Made by a program: the position numbers and the translations under genes
Shown here: piece by piece, positions 1 to 7,558 of the stretch
Numbering within the stretch: position 1 is the first letter of the stretch
Layout: each line of letters begins with the position of its first letter
The notes under the pieces: model-generated
Told to the model about the DNA's origin: nothing
Database searches by the model: none
What the model saw: only the letters and a program-made list of their open reading frames with translations
Assembly: GCF_018138715.1 (NCBI RefSeq)
Contig: NZ_JAGSHX010000006.1
Span: 6,324,001 to 6,388,000, forward strand
Origin: Streptomyces asiaticus
GTDB taxonomy: Bacteria > Actinomycetota > Actinomycetes > Streptomycetales > Streptomycetaceae
Length of the DNA: 64,000 nucleotides
Direction of reading: 5' to 3'

Positions 1-1118
1 TTGGCCAGCGCCTCCTGCACGATGCGGTACGCGGACAGCCCCACCGCCTGCGGCAGCGGTTCGAGCTCGGCCACGTCGTCCGCGATGGTGAGCGTGGTCG
101 GTATGCCGGCCCGTACGGTCGCCTCGACCAGCTGGGGCACCTGCCGCAGCCCCGGCTGCGGCGCCCGCTCCCCGCGGGTCCCCTCGCTGCGCAACACGCC
201 CAGCAGCCGCCGCATTTCGGCGAGGGACTCGCGGGCGGTGGCGGCGATGGTGGAGAACTCCCGCTCCGCCTCGGACGGCAGCCCGCCGATCCGGTACGGG
301 GCGCTGTCCGCCTGGACGGTGATCACCGACATGTGGTGGGCCACCACGTCGTGCAGCTCGCGGGCGATCCGGGTGCGCTCCTCCAGCAGGGTGCGGTGGG
401 CCCGTTCGGCCTCGCTGATCGTCTCCTGCTCGGCCAGTCGCCGCTGGGCGTCCCCGCGCTCGCGCAGCGCCCCGGCGACGAGCAGCACCACGCCGCTGAG
501 CACGAACAGCACCACATTGCTGCCGTTGCTCTTGTCCGGGAAGGCCATGCCGAGCGCCAGTCCGGCGGTGCCGGTGACCAGCCACACCGCCACCAGGGTG
601 CGGCGCGGTTCGCGCAGCGCGAGGGCGAGCAGCAGGAAGAGATAGCCGATGATGGCGCCCGGCAGCCAGGGCCATACCCGGTTCTCCAGGTGGTCCGCGG
701 TGCCGAGCACCACCAGGGCGCAGACCAGGTCGGCGAGGAAGACGATCCACCACGCCTGGAGGGGGCGGGTGACGGACAGCAGCAGCGGGGTGCCCTGGAC
801 GATCCCGAGCAGCGTGGCGACGCCGCCGCCCACCCCGTAGTCATGGGAGAGCAGCTGGGCGGTGGTGGGGACCAGGATCGTGGTGAGGATCATCGCCACG
901 CCGTACGGCACCCTGCGCAGCCAGTTCCTGGGCGACTGGGCGAACAGCGGCGTCGCCGGATAGCTGGGGGTCACCAGGGCCCGGGCGAGGCCGCCCGCCT
1001 GCCGCCGGGCGGCCTTGGGCAGGCTCTCGTGCGCGGTGGAGGAGGCGCCGGCCGATGAGGGGCCGGCCGGTGAGGCGCCGGCGGCCTCGCCGGCCGCTGC
1101 GGAGGAGGGACCGGACAC
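1..1118 (-). CDS. Sensor histidine kinase, NarL/DesK type (3' end outside window)
   Basis: This is the sensor of a two-component system, autophosphorylating on histidine and passing phosphate to a LuxR-type response regulator that probably lies just outside the window. Hydrophobic segments fill roughly residues 55-170. They are followed by a linker helix and a HisKA_3 dimerisation motif, ARELHDVVAHH, with the phospho-His near residue 255. The ATPase domain begins but is cut off by the window edge. The start is a GTG at 1118, touching the TAA of the upstream DUF4429 gene at 1119-1121, so the two are probably co-translated. The ligand is not readable from sequence. The family call is secure and the exact start less so. 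Confidence 0.88.
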   Translation of the reverse strand, partial: MSGPSSAAAGEAAGASPAGPSSAGASSTAHESLPKAARRQAGGLARALVTPSYPATPLFAQSPRNWLRRVPYGVAMILTTILVPTTAQLLSHDYGVGGGVATLLGIVQGTPLLLSVTRPLQAWWIVFLADLVCALVVLGTADHLENRVWPWLPGAIIGYLFLLLALALREPRRTLVAVWLVTGTAGLALGMAFPDKSNGSNVVLFVLSGVVLLVAGALRERGDAQRRLAEQETISEAERAHRTLLEERTRIARELHDVVAHHMSVITVQADSAPYRIGGLPSEAEREFSTIAATARESLAEMRRLLGVLRSEGTRGERAPQPGLRQVPQLVEATVRAGIPTTLTIADDVAELEPLPQAVGLSAYRIVQEALA

Positions 1119-2141
1119 TTACAGCTCCGCCAGCAGCTCGGCCTTCTTCGCGCTGAACTCGTCGTCGGTCAGCAGCCCTGCCGTGTGCAGCTCGCCCAGA
1201 TGACGGATGCGCTCGGCGATGTCGGCGGGGTCGCGGCGCGGGGCGGCGGCCCGGTTCGGGGCCGGGGCGCCCTCGGCGCACGGCACGGGGGAGGAGGCCC
1301 GTATGGCCTCCAGGACGGCCGCGGCGAACGGCAGCGACTGGTGGACGAGGCCGTAGCCCATCCCGAAGACGACGGCCGCCGGGTCCCGGTCGGGGCGGTC
1401 GGCGGGTTGGTCCTCGGTGGAGCGCCGCAGCAGCCGCAGATAGCCGTGGCCACCGCCCTTGGGAGTGACCTTGCCGGTGCCGTTCCTGGCCGTGCCGTCC
1501 TTGGCGGAACCCGCTTTGGCGGAACCCGCTTTGGCGGCACCGGCCTTGGCGGGGCCCTCCTTGGGGACGGTGCCCGCCGAGCCGCGGCTCTCCGGCGAAC
1601 GCCACTCCACACCGGTGAGTTCGTCGATCCGGAAACGCTGGTCCCCGACCTTCCACTTCTCCGAGGAGGCGCCGGTCCAGAACCAGCGGAAGGAGATGGC
1701 CTTCCCGTCGAAGGACGCCTTGCCGTCGTACGCCTTGAAGGACAGCGGCGCCGGGGGCACGCTCACCAGATGCGCCTCGGCCGCGGTGTCCGCGTGGGGG
1801 CCGAGGGATTCGCGTATCCGCTCGGCGTAGTAGTCGGCGAGGGTCTCCCGCTCGGCCGGCAGCACCAGGCGGTACGGGTCGTACGCGTCCTTGAGCTGGC
1901 CGTCGGCGGCGTCCATCAAGGGGTCGGCGCCCGGTCTTGGCACGGCGCGCAGCACCACCGTGCCCCGTTTGCCCACAGCGAGCTCCACCCCGGACAGCGC
2001 CTCGAAGGGGATGCGGCGTTCGCCGAGCGCCTGGAGCAGCTTCGGCGTGCGGATCCCCCGTTCGAAGCGGATGAGCATGGAGTCGGCGTCGAACTCCCAG
2101 ACGGTCTGAAAACCGGCCAGCACATCACCCATGCGGCTCAT
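1119..2141 (-). CDS. DUF4429 protein with C-terminal SHOCT domain
   Basis: This 340-residue protein has two tandem DUF4429-like beta-rich units, about residues 5-100 and 120-190. A low-complexity linker of AKAG/AKDG-type repeats follows, and a C-terminal SHOCT motif (IRHLGELHTAGLLTDDEF) occupies the last 35 residues. SHOCT helices usually act as oligomerisation or interaction modules. The molecular function is unknown, and DUF4429 proteins are mostly actinobacterial. It abuts the downstream sensor kinase without a gap, which suggests shared expression. The start is ATG at 2141, with another in-frame ATG three codons later. The linker repeats are visible in the DNA as near-identical 15-base units around 1495-1560. 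Confidence 0.85.
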   Translation of the reverse strand: MSRMGDVLAGFQTVWEFDADSMLIRFERGIRTPKLLQALGERRIPFEALSGVELAVGKRGTVVLRAVPRPGADPLMDAADGQLKDAYDPYRLVLPAERETLADYYAERIRESLGPHADTAAEAHLVSVPPAPLSFKAYDGKASFDGKAISFRWFWTGASSEKWKVGDQRFRIDELTGVEWRSPESRGSAGTVPKEGPAKAGAAKAGSAKAGSAKDGTARNGTGKVTPKGGGHGYLRLLRRSTEDQPADRPDRDPAAVVFGMGYGLVHQSLPFAAAVLEAIRASSPVPCAEGAPAPNRAAAPRRDPADIAERIRHLGELHTAGLLTDDEFSAKKAELLAEL

Positions 2142-2217
2142 CGTATGCGGCGGTGGCCCGCCCGTCCCCCTTTGAGGCTACGCGCGTCACTAGAGTTTCC
2201 GGTGTTTATGCCGGGTG

Positions 2218-3423
2218 TCAGCGTAGCCCCGCGGTGCAGTCGTCGCCGTCGCCGCAGCTCACGGACTGGACAGCACCGATTCCCACCCGCGCGAAGTTGT
2301 CCAGGCTGGTCGTGCCCGGTTCGAAGTATCCGGCGTGTCCATCCGCCCCGTCCGCGGCCAGCACCCGGGCGCCGAAGCCGGGGGAGACCGGGTCCGCGCC
2401 GTGGCCGAGCCCGCCGAACTCCAGATGCGGAATGTCCTCGATCCAGTCGCCCGAGTCGCGCATCGCCCACACCCGGGCGCCGGTGCCCAGATCGGAGACA
2501 TGACTGGCGCGCATCCCGGGGCTGCCGGCCACCGCGATATCGGTGACCTTGGGCGGCAGATCGCGGGCGGCGACCCCGCACACCACCGAGCCGTAGCTGT
2601 GGCACATCAGCGAGACCCGGGAGAGCGCGGGCAGCGCGTTGACCAGCGCGCGCAGCCGCACCGCGCCCTGGGCGGCCAGCTTGCCGGTGGCCGCGTCCAT
2701 GCCGATCCCGGCCGGGGTGGTGTAGTCGGCCCAGGCGATGACGGCGGTCTTGGTGTCCGGGGCGTCGGCCCGCTCGTTGTCGTAGAGCGCGCGGGCCATT
2801 CCGACCGTGGCGGTGTACGGGCGCCCGGTCTTCTGGAACGTCAGGATGTCGGTGTCCACGCCCGGCACCACGATGGAGACCCGGTTGGCGTGGGCGAGGT
2901 CGCCGAAGACCTCGGCGGCCCGCCCGGCGCCCGAGGGGTCGAAGGAGAGGATCTGCCGCCCGGCGCTCAGCAGGTCCTCGTAGCGGTGCATCCGGCGTGT
3001 CGCGTCCGAGCGGCCCATCGGGGTGAGCCGCGGGTCGTGGATCCGCTTGCGCTCCTCCGCGCGCGCCTTGAACAGGGCGACGCGGTTGGCGCGGTAGCGC
3101 AGGGCCACCGGCGCGCCGTTGAGATTGCCCACGGCGAGCGGATAGCGCCGCACCACCCGGTCCGTCTGGACCTTGGTGAGCGAGTCGAACCAGCGGCCGA
3201 GGGTGCGTGGCGAGCCGTACGGATCGGGCAGGGCGCGGCCGCCGAGCGTTCCGTGGCGCCAGGCGTCCATTGACGCGGAGAGCGCGTCCGGGGCTCCTCT
3301 GTGGCTCCGTACGGCCGTCCACCCGGTGGTGGCGAGGAGGACGAAGACCACCGCCAGCGCGAGCAGGGCGCGCCAGGCGGTGGAACCGGGAGAGGGGGAG
3401 CCGAGCTCCGAAAAGGAAGTCAC
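2218..3423 (-). CDS. Alpha/beta hydrolase, DUF1023 family, membrane-anchored
   Basis: An uncleaved signal anchor (ALLALAVVFVLLATTGW, about residues 20-36) precedes an alpha/beta-hydrolase domain of the actinobacterial DUF1023 family. The nucleophile elbow CHSYGS contains the catalytic Ser, and a C-terminal GHAGYFEPGT segment probably carries the His. Substrate and physiological role are unknown. A GTG start at 3423 places the hydrophobic segment near the N-terminus; a TTG at 3462 in the same frame would add 13 residues. The gene stands alone between the DUF4429 gene and a TetR regulator, all on the minus strand. Confidence 0.82.
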   Translation of the reverse strand: MTSFSELGSPSPGSTAWRALLALAVVFVLLATTGWTAVRSHRGAPDALSASMDAWRHGTLGGRALPDPYGSPRTLGRWFDSLTKVQTDRVVRRYPLAVGNLNGAPVALRYRANRVALFKARAEERKRIHDPRLTPMGRSDATRRMHRYEDLLSAGRQILSFDPSGAGRAAEVFGDLAHANRVSIVVPGVDTDILTFQKTGRPYTATVGMARALYDNERADAPDTKTAVIAWADYTTPAGIGMDAATGKLAAQGAVRLRALVNALPALSRVSLMCHSYGSVVCGVAARDLPPKVTDIAVAGSPGMRASHVSDLGTGARVWAMRDSGDWIEDIPHLEFGGLGHGADPVSPGFGARVLAADGADGHAGYFEPGTTSLDNFARVGIGAVQSVSCGDGDDCTAGLR

Positions 3424-3523
3424 CGCGGGACACCCTAGGAGAAGCGCGGCGCCGCGTGCCAAATCCCGTGATTCATATCACGTTTGAAAGCGGGAATGCT
3501 TGGGAGCTATGCCGGAATTGATG

Positions 3524-4189
3524 CTATTTATCCCATTTCTCGGCGAGGGTGGGACCCACGTAATCAAGATGGAAGGCGGTGAGGTCTCGCAATGTGACGA
3601 CGCTGTCCTCCTCCCCCTCCGTCCACAGCTTCCCGGCCACTCGGATCACCCCGCCGAACATCGCGACCACCAGCCGCGGCCGCGGATCGGCGTCGATGTC
3701 CAGCCCCTCGCGGCGGGCGATCTCGCGCGCCAGCCGCTCCTCCATCTCCGCGGTGCGGCGCAGATGGACCGCGAGCAGGCTCGGCGTGGACTCGATCACC
3801 CGGTACATCCGCATATGGAGCTCGGGTGGCACCAGTTGCTCGATGGCCTCCCCGATGGTCCCCCAGGCGTCGAGGATCGCGCCGCGCAGCGCGGCCAGCG
3901 GCGCCTCGCCCGCGGGACGCCCGCACAGGGCGGCGAAGAAGTGGCACTCGGCCGACTCCTGGCTCGCGAAGGCGACCTCCTCCTTGTTGGCGAAGTACCG
4001 GAAGAAGGTGCGCTGGGAGACCTCGACCGCCTCGGCGATCTCGTCGACCGTCGTCCGCTCGTATCCCTGACAGGTGAACAACTCCAGCGCGGAGCGCACC
4101 AGGGCGCTTCGCGTCCGCCGCTTCTTGCGCTCGCGCAGCCCGGCCGGTGGTGGCGTCGTCGTGCCCGCCACTGACTCGTCCGTTGTCAC
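3524..4189 (-). CDS. TetR/AcrR family repressor of the adjacent MFS exporter
   Basis: This 221-residue regulator has a Lys/Arg-rich N-terminus and a typical TetR helix-turn-helix: residues 24-70 include GYERTTVDEIAEAVEVSQRTFFRYF. The remaining helices form a ligand-binding domain with no readable specificity. It starts at a GTG (4189) and diverges from an MFS exporter gene that begins at 4317. The 127-base gap holds a perfect palindrome (4289-4303). TetR regulators placed divergently from a transporter usually repress that transporter and themselves, so this is the inferred role. Confidence 0.88.
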   Translation of the reverse strand: MTTDESVAGTTTPPPAGLRERKKRRTRSALVRSALELFTCQGYERTTVDEIAEAVEVSQRTFFRYFANKEEVAFASQESAECHFFAALCGRPAGEAPLAALRGAILDAWGTIGEAIEQLVPPELHMRMYRVIESTPSLLAVHLRRTAEMEERLAREIARREGLDIDADPRPRLVVAMFGGVIRVAGKLWTEGEEDSVVTLRDLTAFHLDYVGPTLAEKWDK

Positions 4190-4288
4190 CTATCGGCTCG
4201 CTTTCTACCGGTGTGGGGCCGTGTCGCGGCTGCTCAGGATACCTGTGACAAAAACGTCAGTTACCGGCGGATGAATCGGTTTGTCAAT

Positions 4289-4303
4289 TGTCAGACGCTG
4301 ACA
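4289..4303. promoter_or_regulatory. Candidate TetR operator
   Basis: The perfect inverted repeat TGTCAG-acg-CTGACA lies 13 bases upstream of the MFS start codon. A related TGAC-N6-GTCA pair sits about 30 bases farther upstream. Size and position fit a TetR-type operator that blocks transcription of the exporter. Confidence 0.5.
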
Positions 4304-4316
4304 TTAGCCTCCGGTC

Positions 4317-5918
4317 ATGACCTCTTCGACCACCGTCGCCGAACCGGCGCCGGAACCTCCCATAGCCGTTCCCCCGAAGGGGCTTCGGGGTCATCCATGG
4401 CTGACGCTTCTCACCGTCGCCCTCGGCGTGACGATGGTCGCCCTCGACGGCACGATCGTCGCCATCGCCAACCCGGCCATCCAGAAGGACCTCGGCGCCT
4501 CGCTCGCCGATGTGCAGTGGATCACCAATGGCTATCTGCTGGCCCTCGCCGTCGCGCTGATCACGGCGGGCAAGCTCGGTGACCGCTTCGGCCACCGGCA
4601 GACCTTCCTCATCGGCGTCGTCGGCTTCGCCATCTCCTCGGCCGCCATCGGCTTCTCCGGCGAGGTGTCGCTCGTCGTGGCGTTCCGGGTGCTACAGGGC
4701 CTGTGCGGCGCGCTGCTGATGCCCGCGGCGCTCGGGCTGCTGCGCGCCACCTTCCCCGCCGAGAAGCTCAACATGGCCATCGGCATCTGGGGCGCGGTGA
4801 TCGGCGCCTCCACCGCCGCCGGGCCCATCGTCGGCGGGCTCCTTGTCGAGCACGTCAACTGGCAGTCGGTCTTCTTCATCAACGCGCCCGTCGGCGTGCT
4901 CGCCGTGGTCCTCGGTCTGCTGCTCCTGGTGGACCACCGCGCCGAGAAGGCCCCGCGGTCCTTCGACATCCCCGGCATCGTGCTGCTGTCCGGTGCGATG
5001 TTCTGCCTCATCTGGGCACTCATCAACGCCGCCGACTGGCACTGGACCGACCAGCGCACGCTGCTCTTCCTGGGCCTGGCGGCGGTCTGCTTCGCCGTCT
5101 TCGTCTTCTGGGAGAACCGGACGGCGGAGCCGCTGCTGCCGCTCAGCATGTTCCGCTCGGTGCCGCTGAGCGCGGGCACCGTGCTGATGCTGCTGATGGC
5201 CTTCGGCTTCATGGGCGGGCTGTTCTTCGTCACCTTCTACCTCCAGAACGTGCACGGGATGAGCCCCGTCGACAGCGGGCTGCACCTGCTGCCGCTCACC
5301 GCGATGATGATCGTCGCCTCGCCGCTGGCCGGTGCGCTGATCACCAAGTTCGGACCGCGGACGCCGCTGGTCGGCGCCATGGCGATCACCGCCGTCGCGA
5401 TGTTCGGCCTCTCCCAACTGGACGCGGACAGCGGCGGCCTCGAGATGGCCGTGTGGTTCGCCCTGCTCGGCCTCGGCCTCGGGCCGGTCATGGTCGGCGC
5501 CACCGAGGTCATCGTCGGCAACGCCCCGATCCAGCACGCCGGTGTGGCCGGCGGCCTCCAGCAGGCCGCGATGCAGGTCGGCGGCAGTCTCGGCACGGCC
5601 GTCCTGGGCGCGGTCATGGCGGGCCGGGTGGACAGCGCGCTGCCGGAGAAGTGGGCGGACGCCGGGCTGCCGCCGATGCCCGAGGGCGCGGAGTCCAAGG
5701 CGTCGGACGCCGTCGAGGTCGGTATCGCCCCCGTTCCCAAGGGCACTCCGCCGGAGGTCGCGGGCAAGATCACGGCCGTCGCGCATGACACCTTCGTGTC
5801 AGGGATGGGGCTCGCCTTCACGGTGGCCGCCATCGTCTCGGTGGTCGCGGCGCTGGTCGCGGCCTTCACCAAGCGCGGTGAGAACGCGGACGCGTCCGGG
5901 GGCGCCGTCCACATCTGA
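4317..5918 (+). CDS. MFS drug exporter, DHA2 (EmrB/QacA) family
   Basis: This 533-residue membrane protein has the 14-helix DHA2 layout. Helix 1 carries a VALDGTIVAIANPAI motif and the helix 2-3 loop carries motif A (GKLGDRFGHR). A motif C-like Gly/Pro-rich segment follows (VIGASTAAGPIVGG). These proteins are proton antiporters that export hydrophobic drugs or secondary metabolites across the cytoplasmic membrane. The start codon ATG at 4317 has no good ribosome-binding site. A hairpin at 5972-6005 follows the gene. Regulation is probably by the divergent TetR gene. Confidence 0.92.
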   Translation: MTSSTTVAEPAPEPPIAVPPKGLRGHPWLTLLTVALGVTMVALDGTIVAIANPAIQKDLGASLADVQWITNGYLLALAVALITAGKLGDRFGHRQTFLIGVVGFAISSAAIGFSGEVSLVVAFRVLQGLCGALLMPAALGLLRATFPAEKLNMAIGIWGAVIGASTAAGPIVGGLLVEHVNWQSVFFINAPVGVLAVVLGLLLLVDHRAEKAPRSFDIPGIVLLSGAMFCLIWALINAADWHWTDQRTLLFLGLAAVCFAVFVFWENRTAEPLLPLSMFRSVPLSAGTVLMLLMAFGFMGGLFFVTFYLQNVHGMSPVDSGLHLLPLTAMMIVASPLAGALITKFGPRTPLVGAMAITAVAMFGLSQLDADSGGLEMAVWFALLGLGLGPVMVGATEVIVGNAPIQHAGVAGGLQQAAMQVGGSLGTAVLGAVMAGRVDSALPEKWADAGLPPMPEGAESKASDAVEVGIAPVPKGTPPEVAGKITAVAHDTFVSGMGLAFTVAAIVSVVAALVAAFTKRGENADASGGAVHI

Positions 5919-5971
5919 CCCCTCGCGGTCAACCCCCTATCAGGGTGGACCTTGATCGACCCCATGGTGGC

Positions 5972-6005
5972 GAACGGGAGCCGGCGGACAGTCTGGCTCC
6001 CGTTC
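5972..6005 (+). terminator. Hairpin after the MFS gene
   Basis: An 11-bp perfect stem (GAACGGGAGCC pairing with GGCTCCCGTTC) with a 12-base loop is followed by a T-rich tail, TGTTCTTTCC. It lies 54 bases after the MFS stop and only 31 bases before the next start. It is either a terminator or a 5' leader structure of the inhibitor gene. Confidence 0.6.
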
Positions 6006-6035
6006 TGTTCTTTCCACACGGGGAGCGAAATCGTT

Positions 6036-6410
6036 ATGCGCAAGATCATTACGGCCGCCGTCTCGGCGCTGGCCCTCACCGCCACCCTGGCCCCGGCCGC
6101 GGCGGCGGCCCGCCCCGCCGCCCCGCCACGGCTGGGGAACTGCGCCGCCGGGCAGCTGTGCCTGTGGCGGAGCGGCGGCTTCACGGGGGCGCGCCAGACC
6201 CATGAACTGGCCGACGTGGACATCGAAAGCTGCGTCCCCCTGCCGCCCGGCACCACCGCCGCGTCCCTGGCGAACCGCACGGGACGCCCGGTGACGGCCT
6301 ATCAGAGCCGCGAATGCGCCGAGACGGCGGAGTTCCACACCTACCCCACCGGCACCTGGTCCCCCGAAACCCCGTACCAGGTCCGCGCCTTCAAAATCTG
6401 GGAACGCTGA
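6036..6410 (+). CDS. Secreted peptidase inhibitor, family I36-like
   Basis: This small protein of 124 residues has a Sec signal peptide (MRKIITAAVSALALTATLAP then AAAAA) and a mature domain of about 95 residues. The mature part has the spacing NCAAGQLCLW typical of I36 (SMPI-like) metalloprotease inhibitors and crystallin-fold proteins, with two further Cys in ESCVP and RECAE that could form disulfides. It probably acts outside the cell against proteases. ATG at 6036 was chosen because GGGGAG lies 9 bases upstream and the signal peptide begins there; upstream in-frame starts would bury it. Inhibition itself is inferred from family resemblance. Confidence 0.75.
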   Translation: MRKIITAAVSALALTATLAPAAAAARPAAPPRLGNCAAGQLCLWRSGGFTGARQTHELADVDIESCVPLPPGTTAASLANRTGRPVTAYQSRECAETAEFHTYPTGTWSPETPYQVRAFKIWER

Positions 6411-7443
6411 CCGGCGGTCCGGGCCCCGCATTGGAACCCGCCGCTTGGGTGCGGGGCCGGGATGTTCCCCAACCCGCCCCTTCCCGAACCAGGGGCACCG
6501 CCCCTGGACCCCGGACGCCCTCCGGGCATGTCTTCGAGCGTCCGTCGGACGGCAGCGGGTGGCCCCGCCGCCGTCCGTGGGGCGCCACGTTGCGGCGCGG
6601 CTCCGCCGCCATCGGGACCGGCCGAAGTGCCGGGTTCGGCGTCTGAGCCGAAGCGCCAAGCCCGACGCCCCGGGCCTGACGCCGGGGGTCCGGGGGCCCG
6701 GGGTCTGACGTCCGGGGGTCCGGCGTCCGGGGGTCTGGGGCCGACGCCACGGTTCCGGGGGTCCGGGAGCGTTCGGGGCCTGGAGGTCCGGGGATCCGGG
6801 GTCTGACGTCCGGGGGTTCGGGGGTCCGGGCGCGTATCCGGGTCCGGGGGCCTGGGGTCTGACGTCCGGGGGTTCGGGGGTCCGGGCGCGTATCCGGGTC
6901 CGGGGGCCCGGGGTCTGACGTCCGGGGTCCGGCGTCCGGGGGTCTGGGGCCGACGCCACGGTTCCGGGGGTCCGGGCGCGTTCGGGGCCTGGAGATCCGG
7001 GGATCCGGGGTTCGACGTCCGGGGTCCGGGGGTTTGGGGGTCCGGGCGCGTTCGGGGCCTGGAGGTCCGGGAGTCCGGGTCCGACGTCCGGGGGTTCGGG
7101 GGTCCGGGCGCGTATCCGGGTCCGGGGGCCCGGGGTCTGACGTCCGGGGTCCGGCGTCCGGGGGTCTGGGGCCGACGCCACGGTTCCGGGGGTCCGGGCG
7201 CGTTCGGGGCCTGGAGGTCCGGGGGCCCGGGTCTGACGTCCGGGGTCCGGGGGGTCTGGGAGCGTATCCGGGTCCGGGGGCCCGGGGGTCCGGGAGTCCG
7301 AGTCCGACGCTCGGGGACCGACGTCCGGGGGCCGGGACCGTATCCGGGCCTGGCGTTCCGGGAGTCCGGGGCCGGAGGGCCGGGGCGGAGCCCCTGGACC
7401 CCGGTGGCGGGAGGGCGGGGGCGGCGCCCCTGCCCTCAAATAC
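6411..7443. repeat. GC-rich degenerate repeat array, no gene
   Basis: No credible gene lies between the inhibitor and aceE. From about 6650 to 7370 the plus strand is a patchwork of units built from GTCCGGGGG, GTCTGACGTCC and GGGGCCGACGCCACGGTTCC. Blocks of about 45-110 bases recur in shuffled order, for example around 6737, 6947 and 7167. The flanks (6480-6600 and 7380-7440) carry the GGGGCGGAGCCCC-type filler often seen between Streptomyces genes. Several frames stay open because of the base composition, but they encode only Pro/Arg/Gly-rich strings without a conserved domain. Confidence 0.85.
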
Positions 7444-7478
7444 CCCTGGCGCCTGGGGCGCAGCCCCAGGCGCCAGGG
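7444..7478. terminator. Strong symmetrical hairpin
   Basis: A 16-bp perfect stem with a GCA loop spans 7444-7459 and 7463-7478. It lies distal to the aceE terminator and borders the repeat array. It may be a second terminator or a barrier for transcription entering from either side. Confidence 0.55.
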
Positions 7479-7496
7479 CATCGGGGCACACGACGA

Positions 7497-7532
7497 CGCG
7501 GGGCGGGCTGGACACCTCCAGCCCGCCCCGCG
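7497..7532 (-). terminator. aceE terminator hairpin
   Basis: A perfect 16-bp GC-rich stem (7497-7512 with 7517-7532, loop CACC) begins 26 bases after the aceE stop codon. No T-run follows, as is usual for Streptomyces terminators. Confidence 0.75.
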
Positions 7533-7558
7533 TCACGGCTTGCGGCCGTCGTAGACGG

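Noticed and set aside
6650..7370. CRISPR array
   Set aside because: Repeats are GC-rich, degenerate, without constant spacers, and no cas gene is present.
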